A stretch of 17,047 bases of DNA, from NCBI GenBank assembly GCA_946482495.1, contig CAMLRV010000020.1:1-17047 (forward strand), given 5' to 3'. Below the pieces are notes generated by a model. The model did no database searches, was not told the origin of the DNA, and saw only the letters and a program-made list of their open reading frames with translations. The stretch is from an uncultured Flavobacteriia bacterium (lineage in GTDB: Bacteria; Bacteroidota; Bacteroidia; Flavobacteriales; Flavobacteriaceae). Position 1 is the stretch's first letter. Every line of letters begins with the position of its first letter. The translations under genes were made by a program, and so were the position numbers. Below are positions 8,053 to 15,210 of the stretch, in pieces.

Positions 8053-8111
8053 AACCAACAACCAAACAACAATGCAACTTTTTAAGCCTCTGTCAACACA
8101 GAGGCTTTTTT
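8018..8111 (+). promoter_or_regulatory. Attenuator 1: alternative RNA structures (1:2, 2:3, 3:4)
   Basis: Three mutually exclusive pairings are readable. Protector hairpin 1:2: 8018-8025 with 8027-8034, a near-perfect palindrome (the innermost bases must open). Antiterminator 2:3: 8032-8040 (ACAGAGGCT) with 8085-8093 (AGCCTCTGT), extended by 8045-8050 (TTGCAT) with 8072-8077 (ATGCAA). Terminator 3:4: 8084-8093 with 8098-8107. The strand ACAGAGGC occurs twice, once in the leader ORF and once as the terminator's 3' arm, so both compete for the same partner. This is the layout of classical ribosome-mediated attenuation. Confidence 0.72.
8084..8111 (+). terminator. Intrinsic terminator 1 (attenuator 1)
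   Basis: A 10-bp perfect stem, AAGCCTCTGT (8084-8093) with ACAGAGGCTT (8098-8107), has a CAAC loop. The T-run is 8106-8111, its first two bases also pairing at the stem base. It lies 31 nt after the leader 1 stop codon and 14 nt before leader ORF 2. It could also end transcripts reading through from the cys operon. Confidence 0.88.
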
Positions 8112-8125
8112 AATTCAAAAAAGAA

Positions 8126-8206
8126 ATGAAAAATATAATTTATACCAATATGTTTAACCGAATGACAATGTACATGTGCGTTCCAACTAACTATTGCCAA
8201 AAGTAA
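8126..8206 (+). CDS. Methionine-rich leader peptide 2 of tandem attenuator (26 aa)
   Basis: A short ORF from the ATG at 8126 to the TAA at 8204-8206. Met is at residues 1, 9, 13, 15 and 17, including the run MTMYMC (13-18); Cys is at 18 and 24. Five Met in 26 residues is far above normal use and fits a sensor of charged initiator/elongator Met-tRNA supply just upstream of metX. The last Met codon is 8174-8176. A ribosome stalled with it in the A site would cover to about 8190, leaving the antiterminator strand 8193-8203 free; a ribosome at the stop would mask it. The ORF begins MKNII with the same first 14 nt as leader 1, suggesting duplication followed by divergence. It starts 14 nt after terminator 1. 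Confidence 0.8.
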   Translation: MKNIIYTNMFNRMTMYMCVPTNYCQK

Positions 8207-8268
8207 AGAGTTAATTTAGTTTTAGTTCACTAAAAACCCTTTTGGTAATTGTTCCAAAAGGGTTTTTT
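8193..8268 (+). promoter_or_regulatory. Attenuator 2: antiterminator overlapping the leader ORF end
   Basis: Strand 8193-8203 (ATTGCCAAAAG), within the last four codons of leader 2, pairs with 8239-8249 (CTTTTGGTAAT) over 11 positions with one G-U. This pairing uses the 5' arm of terminator 2 and so excludes it. Inside the antiterminator loop, TTTAGT (8215-8220) pairs with ACTAAA (8229-8234). That inner stem also competes with the outer A-U part of the terminator. No strong protector hairpin like that of attenuator 1 is visible. Confidence 0.75.
8232..8268 (+). terminator. Intrinsic terminator 2 (attenuator 2)
   Basis: The stem pairs AAAAACCCTTTTGG (8232-8245) with CCAAAAGGGTTTTT (8254-8267), 14 pairs around an 8-nt loop. 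The T-run is 8263-8268. It ends 50 nt before the metX start codon. The remaining 50 nt hold only a weak 6-bp stem (8270-8275 with 8282-8287). Confidence 0.9.
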
Positions 8269-8318
8269 ATTCTGAGTTAAATCAGAAAAGTATTCAAAAA
8301 TTGAAGTTTAAAAAATAA

Positions 8319-9302
8319 ATGAAAACATTACAAAATATAAAAATTGCAAACTTTTTACTTCAAAATGGAGAAGTAAATAAATTCAATTTGTCTTACCAAA
8401 CTTTTGGTCTGCCAATTGGTAAGGCACCAATTGTGTTGGTAAATCACGCTTTAACCGGAAATTCAAATGTAGTAGGTGAAACAGGTTGGTGGAATGATAT
8501 AATTGGAGAAAATAAAGTGATTGACACAAAGAAATACACCATAATCGCTTTCAATATCCCTGGAAATGGTTACGATGAGGTTTCGGAAAACTTGATTGAA
8601 AATTATAAAAGTTTCACCACAAAAGATATCGCTTCGCTTTTTTGGAAAGGTTTGGAATATTTAAAAATCAGCCAACTTTTCGCTGTCATTGGAGGAAGTT
8701 TAGGCGGGGCAATTGCTTGGGAAATGTCATTATTAAAACCAAATGCAGTTCTAAATTTAATTCCGGTTGCTACAAATTGGAAAGCAAATGATTGGTTAAT
8801 TGGAAATGTTTTGGTTCAAGATGTAATTTTAAATAATTCAAAAAATCCAATTCATGACGCCAGATTACACGCTATGCTTTTGTATAGAACACCACAATCA
8901 TTAACAGCAAAATTTAATGCTGAAAAAAACACGAATCAAAATAGTTATAAAGTGGAATCGTGGTTATTGCATCACGGTGAAAAATTAACCAATAGGTTTG
9001 AATTAAGTGCTTATAAATTAATGAATCACTTATTAAAAACAATTGGTGAAACTAGTTCAATAAGTGATTTGCAAAATTTTGCAAAAAAGAGCGTGACCAA
9101 AATTCACCAAATAGCTATTGATTCAGATTATTTTTTCGCACCACAGGAAAATGTGAATACGCACAATTTATTAAGTAACATCACAAAAAATATCACGTAT
9201 CATCAAATAAATTCTATTCATGGTCACGATGCTTTCTTAATTGAATACCAAAGTTTAAACAATATATTAAAACCAATATTTAACACTAAACACACAAATT
9301 AA
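8319..9302 (+). CDS. metX: Homoserine O-acetyltransferase (MetX-type alpha/beta hydrolase)
   Basis: A 327-residue alpha/beta-hydrolase acyltransferase that activates homoserine with an acyl-CoA, normally acetyl-CoA, at the entry of the methionine branch. NHALTGNSN (42-50) forms the oxyanion region; the nucleophile is Ser127 in GGSLGG (125-130). The rest of the triad is probably Asp270 (AIDSDYFFAP) and His303 (HGHDAFL). It is shorter than many MetX proteins (about 350-380 aa), which fits the reduced lid seen in flavobacterial versions as I recall them. It lies 50 nt after terminator 2, so its expression should depend on both attenuators. The next gene starts 2 bp after its stop, implying an operon. 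Acetyl versus succinyl specificity cannot be read reliably here. Confidence 0.92.
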   Translation: MKTLQNIKIANFLLQNGEVNKFNLSYQTFGLPIGKAPIVLVNHALTGNSNVVGETGWWNDIIGENKVIDTKKYTIIAFNIPGNGYDEVSENLIENYKSFTTKDIASLFWKGLEYLKISQLFAVIGGSLGGAIAWEMSLLKPNAVLNLIPVATNWKANDWLIGNVLVQDVILNNSKNPIHDARLHAMLLYRTPQSLTAKFNAEKNTNQNSYKVESWLLHHGEKLTNRFELSAYKLMNHLLKTIGETSSISDLQNFAKKSVTKIHQIAIDSDYFFAPQENVNTHNLLSNITKNITYHQINSIHGHDAFLIEYQSLNNILKPIFNTKHTN

Positions 9303-9304
9303 TT

Positions 9305-10888
9305 ATGTCAATTTTAAAATCAGAACAAAAAGAATTTAAGTACAAGGGAATTAAAGAATTATCTGTTTTGGATAACGTTTCTTTAGTCAATTTAGAGGGA
9401 AAAGGTTTATTAGGAAAAGCGGGTGTCGATGCTCGAATTTTCAGTGTAATGGCGCTAAATAAAATTAGCGTGAGTATTATTTCTCAAGGTTCTTCGGAAC
9501 GAGGAATAGGAATTGTGGTAAGCACTGATCGAGCAATTGAGGCTTTACAAGGTTTGGAAAAAGAATTTTCTAAAGAATTGCTTTTCGGAGATGTGAGTCG
9601 GGTTTCGGTAGATAATAATATCGCAGCAATTTCTATTACCGGGCAAGATTTAAGTACGTTTCACAAACTGTATTCGTCTTTGGTTAAAAACAAAATTACT
9701 CCAATTTTATTCAACAATATCATAACAGGAAATAGCGTGAGTTTAGTGGTAAAGAAAACCGATTTAAAACGCGCGTTGAATGTTATTAATGTGGAAATTT
9801 TCGGACAAACTAAAAAAATAAACATTGCTGTTTTTGGTCATGGTTTAGTGGGTGGAACACTTATCAATCAGGTTTTATCGTCGGCAAAAAATATCGAAAT
9901 TAGAAAAGGAATTAACCTTAATATTTTCGCTGTGGCGAATTCTACAAAATTACTAATTGATAAAGTTGGAATTAAAGAAAATTGGAAAGCAGATATTGAA
10001 AATGAAGGTGTAGCCTATGATATTTATGATGTGATTAAATACGCTAAAGAAAATCATTTGGAAAATTTAATTGCTGTGGATAATACCGCAAGTAGTAGTT
10101 TTGTTGGGAATTATCTGGAACTGATTGAAAACGGTTTCGATGTGGTTTCTTCCAATAAAATAGCCAATACATTAAGTTATGGTTTTTATAAAGATATTCG
10201 AAATGCTTTGGAAGATAATCAGAAAAATTATTTATACGAAACTAATGTTGGTGCAGGTTTACCATTAATTGATACGATTAAATTATTGCATCTTTCAGGT
10301 GAAAATATCACGAAAATTAAAGGAGTTTTCTCTGGAACATTGAGTTATATTTTTAATCATTTTTCTGTAGAAGACAAACCTTTTAGTGAAGTATTGAAAG
10401 AAGCAATTGCTTTAGGTTATACAGAACCAGATCCGCGTGAAGATTTATGTGGAAATGATGTAGCGCGAAAATTGTTAATCTTGGCTCGCGAATTAGATTT
10501 GCAAAACGAATTTAATGAAATTGAGATTCAGAATTTAATTCCAGTAGAATTACGTTCATTAACAACTTCTAACTTCTTAGAGAATTTAAATCTTTTAGAT
10601 TATCACTATAAAACCATTAAAGAAAATCAAGAAGAAGGAAATGTATTGCGTTATATTGGAGAATTGTCTGGTGATTTACAACAAGATAAAGGAAATTTAG
10701 ATGTGAAATTGGTCTCAGTTCCAAAAAATTCAGCTTTAGGACAATTGAAAGGTTCCGATTCTATTTTTGAAATTTATACAGAATCGTATGGTGAACGTCC
10801 GATTGTGATTCAAGGAGCAGGAGCAGGAGCTTCTGTTACAGCGCGTGGCGTTTTCGGTGATATATTAAGAGTGATTGATAAAATATAA
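9305..10888 (+). CDS. thrA: Homoserine dehydrogenase with N-terminal ACT domains, lacking the aspartokinase domain
   Basis: A 527-residue protein that reduces aspartate semialdehyde to homoserine, the substrate of MetX. Residues about 20-165 are two ACT-like modules of the aspartokinase type, with LVNLEGKGLLGKAGVDARIF and ISVSIISQGSSERGIGIVV in the first and NIAAISITGQ and SVSLVV in the second. The Rossmann fold starts at about 172 with VFGHGLVGG (176-184); DNTASS, SSNKIANT, ETNVGAGLPLI and GVFSGTLSYIFN follow. LGYTEPDPREDLCGNDVARKL holds the catalytic Asp/Lys region. This is the layout of ThrA/MetL with the N-terminal kinase removed. The ATG at 9305 is only 2 bp after metX and leaves no room for a kinase domain. 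The ACT part suggests feedback by an amino acid, probably threonine. The symbol is by homology; hom would also be reasonable. Confidence 0.9.
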   Translation: MSILKSEQKEFKYKGIKELSVLDNVSLVNLEGKGLLGKAGVDARIFSVMALNKISVSIISQGSSERGIGIVVSTDRAIEALQGLEKEFSKELLFGDVSRVSVDNNIAAISITGQDLSTFHKLYSSLVKNKITPILFNNIITGNSVSLVVKKTDLKRALNVINVEIFGQTKKINIAVFGHGLVGGTLINQVLSSAKNIEIRKGINLNIFAVANSTKLLIDKVGIKENWKADIENEGVAYDIYDVIKYAKENHLENLIAVDNTASSSFVGNYLELIENGFDVVSSNKIANTLSYGFYKDIRNALEDNQKNYLYETNVGAGLPLIDTIKLLHLSGENITKIKGVFSGTLSYIFNHFSVEDKPFSEVLKEAIALGYTEPDPREDLCGNDVARKLLILARELDLQNEFNEIEIQNLIPVELRSLTTSNFLENLNLLDYHYKTIKENQEEGNVLRYIGELSGDLQQDKGNLDVKLVSVPKNSALGQLKGSDSIFEIYTESYGERPIVIQGAGAGASVTARGVFGDILRVIDKI

Positions 10889-10986
10889 TTTAAAAAAGAT
10901 TTTTGTAGTTTTTTATTTTTATTTTTTAAGTTTTAACAGAAATAAAAACTATTTATTTAATTAATATTATTAAAATTTAGAAAAAA

Positions 10987-11016
10987 TTTCTTTTTTATAT
11001 TTTTTTATTACCTTTG
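10987..11016 (+). promoter_or_regulatory. Predicted promoter for the SAM riboswitch-metH transcript
   Basis: TACCTTTG at 11009-11016, followed by C, fully matches the Bacteroidota -7 element. TTTC at 10987-10990, 18 nt upstream, is one base off the -33 TTTG. Transcription would start near 11022, about 18 nt before the riboswitch P1 stem. The 98 bp between the thrA-like stop and this site are A/T tracts with only a loose inverted repeat (10906-10916 with 10941-10951); I see no gene or clear terminator there. Confidence 0.65.
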
Positions 11017-11039
11017 CACCGTTCATAAACATAATGATT

Positions 11040-11148
11040 GTTATCACGAAAGGTGGAGGGATTAGACCCAGCGAAGCCTTAGCAACCTCTTGCTTTCTAA
11101 AACGAGAAAGGTGCTACATTCTATCCCGATTTATTGGGAGCAGATAAC
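11040..11148 (+). ncRNA. SAM-I (S-box) riboswitch aptamer
   Basis: The core matches the S-box family in order: TTATC at the 5' P1 strand, GAAAGGTGGAGGGATTAGACC, GCGAAGCCTTAGCAACC, then AAGGTGCTACATTC, a CCC/GGG hairpin, and GCAGATAA at the 3' P1 strand. P1 pairs GTTATC (11040-11045) with GATAAC (11143-11148). SAM binding stabilises this fold and normally lowers expression of downstream methionine genes. It lies between a consensus -7 element and the split metH genes, which is the expected target. Confidence 0.92.
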
Positions 11149-11261
11149 CAGAAAATTTTCACCACTTTTCGCTGATATCAATTTCGTTTGCTCTTGTTTC
11201 AATTTTAATGAGAGTAACAAACGTATGAACAATTTTTATTAAAAAACATAATAGTATTAAA
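11149..11261 (+). promoter_or_regulatory. Riboswitch expression platform / metH 5' leader
   Basis: No standard terminator with an immediate T-run is present. Two pairings stand out. CCACTTTTCG (11162-11171) can pair with CGAAAGGTGG (11047-11056) of the aptamer over 10 positions with one G-U, an anti-aptamer that would compete with the SAM-bound fold. CGTTTG (11185-11190) pairs with CAAACG (11218-11223), extended by CTCT/AGAG across a 3-nt bulge; the nearest T-run (11232-11236) comes 8 nt after this stem. How SAM binding is converted to control here is unclear. Confidence 0.5.
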
Positions 11262-12290
11262 ATGTCAAATAACATCACATTATCAACTTCAGTTGCCACT
11301 TTAGCATCTCAAGGTACCATTCAGCAAGCCATTCAAGAAAGAATTTTGGTTTTAGATGGTGCTATGGGTACGATGTTGCAACGCAATAAATTTGAGGAAG
11401 AAGATTTTCGTGGTGAGCGTTTTAAGGATTTTCCACATCCATTAAAAGGAAATAACGATTTACTTTCTTTAACGCAACCAGAAGCTGTTAAAGAAGTGCA
11501 TCGTTTGTATTTTAAAGCTGGTGCAGATATTGTAGAAACGAATACTTTCTCTGGAACAACAATCGGTATGGCAGATTATCACATGGAAGATTTGGTGTAC
11601 GAATTGAATTATCAATCGGCTAAAATTGCTCGTGAAGTCGCAGATGAATTTACAGATAAACCTCGATTTGTTGCAGGTTCAATCGGACCTACAAATCGAA
11701 CGGCCTCTATGTCGCCAGATGTAAACGACCCAGGTTATCGTGCCGTAACGTTTGATGAATTAAGGATTGCTTATAAACAACAAGTGGAAGCTTTAATAGA
11801 TGGTGGTTCTGATGTGCTTTTAGTAGAAACCATTTTCGATACGCTAAACGCGAAAGCAGCACTTTTTGCTATTGAAGAAGTGAAGGAAGAACGAAATTTA
11901 GATATTCCAATTATGGTTTCAGGAACCATTACAGATGCTTCAGGACGAACCTTATCCGGACAAACCGTGGAAGCTTTTTTAATTTCCATTCAGCATATTC
12001 CGTTGTTAAGCGTAGGTTTCAATTGCGCTTTAGGTGCCGATCAGTTAAAACCATATTTAAAAAGATTAGCGCATAATACACAATTAAATATTTCGGCGCA
12101 CCCGAACGCTGGTTTACCAAATGCTTTCGGAGAATATGATCAAACGCCAGAAGAAATGCAAGTATTAATTCGAGAATATCTTCAAGACAATTTAATCAAT
12201 ATTATTGGTGGATGTTGCGGAACCACACCAGAACACATTAAATTAATTGCAGATGTCGCAGCCGAATTTAAACCAAGAAAATTAAAATAA
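11262..12290 (+). CDS. metH: Methionine synthase, homocysteine-binding part (split MetH)
   Basis: A 342-residue homocysteine S-methyltransferase domain protein, matching the N-terminal module of E. coli MetH. It binds homocysteine through zinc and takes the methyl group from methylcobalamin on the partner protein. [10 protein letters not shown] (31-40) opens the barrel; ETNTFSGTT is at 92-100; the zinc ligands are Cys255 (GFNCALGAD) and Cys318/Cys319 ([11 protein letters not shown]). Cobalamin, folate and activation modules are absent and are encoded by the gene at 12531. The first 20 or so residues are Ser/Thr-rich and probably not part of the fold. It is preceded by the SAM riboswitch. A free-standing homocysteine methyltransferase is possible, but the adjacent MetH remainder makes a split enzyme far more likely. 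Confidence 0.92.
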   Translation: MSNNITLSTSVATLASQGTIQQAIQERILVLDGAMGTMLQRNKFEEEDFRGERFKDFPHPLKGNNDLLSLTQPEAVKEVHRLYFKAGADIVETNTFSGTTIGMADYHMEDLVYELNYQSAKIAREVADEFTDKPRFVAGSIGPTNRTASMSPDVNDPGYRAVTFDELRIAYKQQVEALIDGGSDVLLVETIFDTLNAKAALFAIEEVKEERNLDIPIMVSGTITDASGRTLSGQTVEAFLISIQHIPLLSVGFNCALGADQLKPYLKRLAHNTQLNISAHPNAGLPNAFGEYDQTPEEMQVLIREYLQDNLINIIGGCCGTTPEHIKLIADVAAEFKPRKLK

Positions 12291-12293
12291 TCA

Positions 12294-12357
12294 ACCTATT
12301 TAGAGTTTAAGCCCTGAATGGGTTTAAAAAAAAAGCAAGAATTTCTTGCAAATAGGT
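12294..12357 (+). other. Three-stem inverted-repeat element between the two metH genes
   Basis: An outer stem, ACCTATTT (12294-12301) with AAATAGGT (12350-12357), encloses two hairpins. One is TTTAAGCCC (12306-12314) with GGGTTTAAA (12320-12328), one G-U and a 5-nt loop. The other is GCAAGA (12335-12340) with TCTTGC (12344-12349), abutting the outer stem directly. The result is a compact three-way junction starting 3 nt after the metH N-part stop. It may be a REP-like repeat, a processing or stability element, or a cis-regulator; the sequence does not decide. Confidence 0.6.
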
Positions 12358-12358
12358 A

Positions 12359-12502
12359 ATGAAAAATAAGAATTTAAAAAGAATAGTTTTAGGTAACTTC
12401 ATACAAAAACAAAAAAACAAACTCAATAAATATTTTAGTCAGAGTAAAGTTTTTTGGAAAGAAGTTGTTGATAATTATAAAAAAATAAATAGTTTGCTTT
12501 AA
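12359..12502 (+). CDS. Small lysine-rich ORF, possible hypothetical protein (47 aa)
   Basis: An ATG at 12359, directly after the three-stem element, opens a 47-codon frame ending in TAA at 12500-12502. The predicted peptide is very basic and lysine/asparagine-rich (starts MKNKNLKR, later FWKEVVDNYKK), with no signal peptide, membrane helix or motif I recognise. AT-rich intergenic DNA often gives such frames by chance. The only positive hint is that it fills most of an otherwise unexplained 240-bp gap inside the metH operon. It ends 28 bp before the next metH gene. I consider it doubtful as a protein. Confidence 0.22.
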   Translation: MKNKNLKRIVLGNFIQKQKNKLNKYFSQSKVFWKEVVDNYKKINSLL

Positions 12503-12530
12503 AACGTAAAGCTCATGATGAGGAAATAAA

Positions 12531-15206
12531 ATGTCAAGAAACAATAAAATAAATTTACAACTTTCAGGATTAGAACCGCTTTTCATTAATGAAGAATCTA
12601 TTTTCGTTAATGTGGGTGAAAGAACTAATGTTACAGGTTCACGTAAATTTCTTCGATTAATTAAAGAAGAGAAATACGAGGAAGCTCTTGATATTGCAAG
12701 AAATCAAGTAGAAGGTGGCGCGCAAATTATCGACATCAACATGGATGAAGGAATGTTAGATGGTGTATATGCTATGACAAAATTCCTGAATTTAATTGCG
12801 GCTGAACCAGATATTGCCCGAGTTCCTGTGATGATTGATAGCTCAAAGTGGGAAATCATCGAAGCAGGTTTAAAAGTAGTGCAAGGAAAAGCCGTTGTAA
12901 ATTCTATTTCCTTAAAAGAAGGTGAAGAAACATTTATTTATCATGCGAAATTAATAAAACGTTATGGTGCAGCTGTTATTGTGATGGCTTTTGACGAAGT
13001 CGGACAAGCAGATACCTATGAACGTCGAATAGAAATTTGTAAAAGAAGTTATGATGTCTTGGTTGAAAAAGTTGGATTTCCAGCCGAAGACATTATTTTC
13101 GATCCTAATATTTTCCCGGTAGCTACCGGAATGGAAGAGCATAAATTAAACGCTTTAGATTTTTTTCAAGCTACAAAATGGATTCGTGAAAATTTACCTT
13201 ATGCGAATATTTCGGGCGGAGTAAGTAATGTGTCGTTTTCGTTTCGTGGAAATGATAAAGTACGTGAAGCGATGCATTCGGCTTTCCTTTTTCATGCGAT
13301 TCAAAATGGGATGACTATGGGAATCGTGAATCCAGAAATGTTAGAAATTTACGATGAAATTGATCCGATTTTATTAGAACATGTGGAAGATGTACTTTTA
13401 AATAGGAGAGAAGATGCTACGGAAAGATTATTGGATTTAGCAGAAAGTTTTAAAGGAGATGTTAAAACGAATGAGAAGGCTGTGGCCGAATGGAGAAACG
13501 AATCAGTTCAAGAACGTTTAACACATTCCTTAGTGAAAGGAATTGACGAATTTATTGAAATTGATGTGGAAGAAGCCCGAATAAACGCTTCTAAAGCTAT
13601 CGAAGTCATCGAAATCAATTTAATGAATGGAATGAATGTGGTGGGAGATTTGTTCGGAAGCGGAAAAATGTTTTTGCCTCAGGTAGTAAAATCGGCTCGT
13701 GTAATGAAAAAAGCGGTGGCTTATTTATTACCATTTATTGAAGCAGAGAAAGATTCAACTGCATCATCTTCAGCTGGAAAAGTATTAATGGCAACCGTAA
13801 AAGGTGATGTGCATGATATTGGTAAAAATATTGTTTCGGTAGTTTTGGCTTGTAATAATTTCGAAATCATCGATTTAGGAGTTATGGTTCCGCCAGAAAA
13901 AATTATCGAAACGGCTGTAAAAGAAAATGTAGACATTATCGGTTTAAGTGGATTAATTACGCCGTCATTAGACGAAATGGTGTATTTAGCCAAAGAAATG
14001 GAGAAGTTAAATATCAAAATTCCTGTGATGATTGGTGGTGCAACCACTTCTCGAGCACACACGGCTGTGAAAATTGCTCCAGAATATGAGGCAACTGTAG
14101 TACATGTAAATGATGCGTCAAGAGCAGTTACAGTCGCTTCAAACTTATTAAATACAGAAACAAATTCAAGTTATTCTGATGCCTTACGTGAAGAATACAA
14201 CACATTACGTGAGGGTTATTTAAACAGAAGTCGCGAGAAAAATTTCTTAACGATTGAAGAAGCACGTAAAAATAAGTTTAAAATTGATTGGGAAAACTAT
14301 CAACCTATACAACCAAATTTTATTGGAACAAAAACGGTTGAGGTAGAACTTTCGGAATTAGTTGATTTTATCGATTGGACGCCGTTTTTTCAATCGTGGG
14401 AATTGTACGGAAAATATCCTGCGATTTTAACGGATGAAGTAGTAGGTGAACAAGCCACACAACTATTTGCAGATGCCCAAAAAATGCTAACGCAAATCAT
14501 TTCAGAAAAATGGTTTACCGCAAAAGGCATTTTAGGAATTTTTCCTGCAAATACTGTCAATGATGATGATATTGAAGTAAATCTTCCAGCTTCCAGCTTC
14601 CAGTTTCTGACTTTACGTCAACAATCTCAAAAAACAGCTGGCGCGCCAAATATTGCATTAGCTGATTTTGTTGCGCCAAAAGAAAGTGGTATACAAGATT
14701 ATATTGGTTGTTTTTGTGTAACTACTGGTTTTGGTGTGGATGAAAAAGCAAATGAATTTGAAAGTCAATTAGACGATTATAATTCTATTTTAACAAAAGC
14801 CTTGGGAGACCGATTTGCGGAAGCTTTTGCGGAATATTTACACTTAAAAGTTCGTAAAGAAATTTGGGGTTATGCTTCAGATGAAAATTTAACCAATAAC
14901 GAGTTAATTAAAGAAGAATATAAAGGAATTCGTCCTGCACCAGGTTATCCAGCTTGTCCAGATCATTTAGAAAAACCAACGATTTGGAAACTATTAAATG
15001 TGGAAGATAATATTGGTGTAACACTAACAGAAAGTATGGCAATGTGGCCAGCCGCTTCTGTTTCAGGATATTATTTTGCTAACGAGAAAAGTAAATATTT
15101 CGGATTAGGAAAGATTAAAATAGACCAAGTTGAAGATTATGCCAAAAGAAGAAATATAAGTGTAAAACAAGCAGAAAAATGGTTAGCGCCGAATATTGCA
15201 GATTAA
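12531..15206 (+). CDS. metH: Methionine synthase, folate/cobalamin/activation part (split MetH)
   Basis: An 891-residue protein carrying the three C-terminal modules of cobalamin-dependent methionine synthase. Residues about 20-290 are the pterin-binding (methyltetrahydrofolate) barrel, with [11 protein letters not shown] (27-37), [10 protein letters not shown] (66-75) and MIDSSKW (101-107). Residues about 310-545 are the cobalamin cap and Rossmann modules, with [11 protein letters not shown] (425-435; His428 is the axial cobalt ligand), GLSGLITPS and [12 protein letters not shown]. Residues about 600-891 are the SAM-dependent activation domain, with [12 protein letters not shown] (801-812) and [15 protein letters not shown] (835-849). 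Together with the gene at 11262 it rebuilds full MetH. The ATG at 12531 is supported by alignment of the pterin domain start. A 21-nt perfect heptamer triplet encodes residues 685-691 in the activation domain. The enzyme needs B12, for which cobA supplies an early precursor. Confidence 0.93.
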   Translation: MSRNNKINLQLSGLEPLFINEESIFVNVGERTNVTGSRKFLRLIKEEKYEEALDIARNQVEGGAQIIDINMDEGMLDGVYAMTKFLNLIAAEPDIARVPVMIDSSKWEIIEAGLKVVQGKAVVNSISLKEGEETFIYHAKLIKRYGAAVIVMAFDEVGQADTYERRIEICKRSYDVLVEKVGFPAEDIIFDPNIFPVATGMEEHKLNALDFFQATKWIRENLPYANISGGVSNVSFSFRGNDKVREAMHSAFLFHAIQNGMTMGIVNPEMLEIYDEIDPILLEHVEDVLLNRREDATERLLDLAESFKGDVKTNEKAVAEWRNESVQERLTHSLVKGIDEFIEIDVEEARINASKAIEVIEINLMNGMNVVGDLFGSGKMFLPQVVKSARVMKKAVAYLLPFIEAEKDSTASSSAGKVLMATVKGDVHDIGKNIVSVVLACNNFEIIDLGVMVPPEKIIETAVKENVDIIGLSGLITPSLDEMVYLAKEMEKLNIKIPVMIGGATTSRAHTAVKIAPEYEATVVHVNDASRAVTVASNLLNTETNSSYSDALREEYNTLREGYLNRSREKNFLTIEEARKNKFKIDWENYQPIQPNFIGTKTVEVELSELVDFIDWTPFFQSWELYGKYPAILTDEVVGEQATQLFADAQKMLTQIISEKWFTAKGILGIFPANTVNDDDIEVNLPASSFQFLTLRQQSQKTAGAPNIALADFVAPKESGIQDYIGCFCVTTGFGVDEKANEFESQLDDYNSILTKALGDRFAEAFAEYLHLKVRKEIWGYASDENLTNNELIKEEYKGIRPAPGYPACPDHLEKPTIWKLLNVEDNIGVTLTESMAMWPAASVSGYYFANEKSKYFGLGKIKIDQVEDYAKRRNISVKQAEKWLAPNIAD
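14583..14603 (+). repeat. Three perfect CTTCCAG heptamers inside metH
   Basis: CTTCCAG occurs three times in tandem at 14583-14589, 14590-14596 and 14597-14603. The tract begins exactly on a codon boundary and encodes LPASSFQ (residues 685-691). Because 21 is divisible by 3 the frame is kept, but loss or gain of one unit would shift it. It lies in a likely surface loop before the conserved FLTLRQQ segment. Confidence 0.85.
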
Positions 15207-15210
15207 ATTT

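Noticed and set aside
10906..10951. Possible terminator after the thrA-like gene
   Set aside because: The stem is A/T only with a bulge and no GC base; the surrounding A/T tracts make such pairings likely by chance.
12306..12334. Terminator from the TTTAAGCCC/GGGTTTAAA hairpin after the first metH gene
   Set aside because: The hairpin is followed by an A-run, not a T-run, on the + strand, so it does not look like a terminator for metH.
12389..12586. Minus-strand ORF across the metH gap
   Set aside because: It overlaps the start of the second metH gene, is rich in Phe/Leu/Ile as expected from reversed A-rich DNA, and shows no domain.
13721..14062. 113-codon minus-strand ORF inside metH
   Set aside because: It lies wholly within the cobalamin-binding coding region, which is clearly conserved on the + strand; it is a shadow frame.
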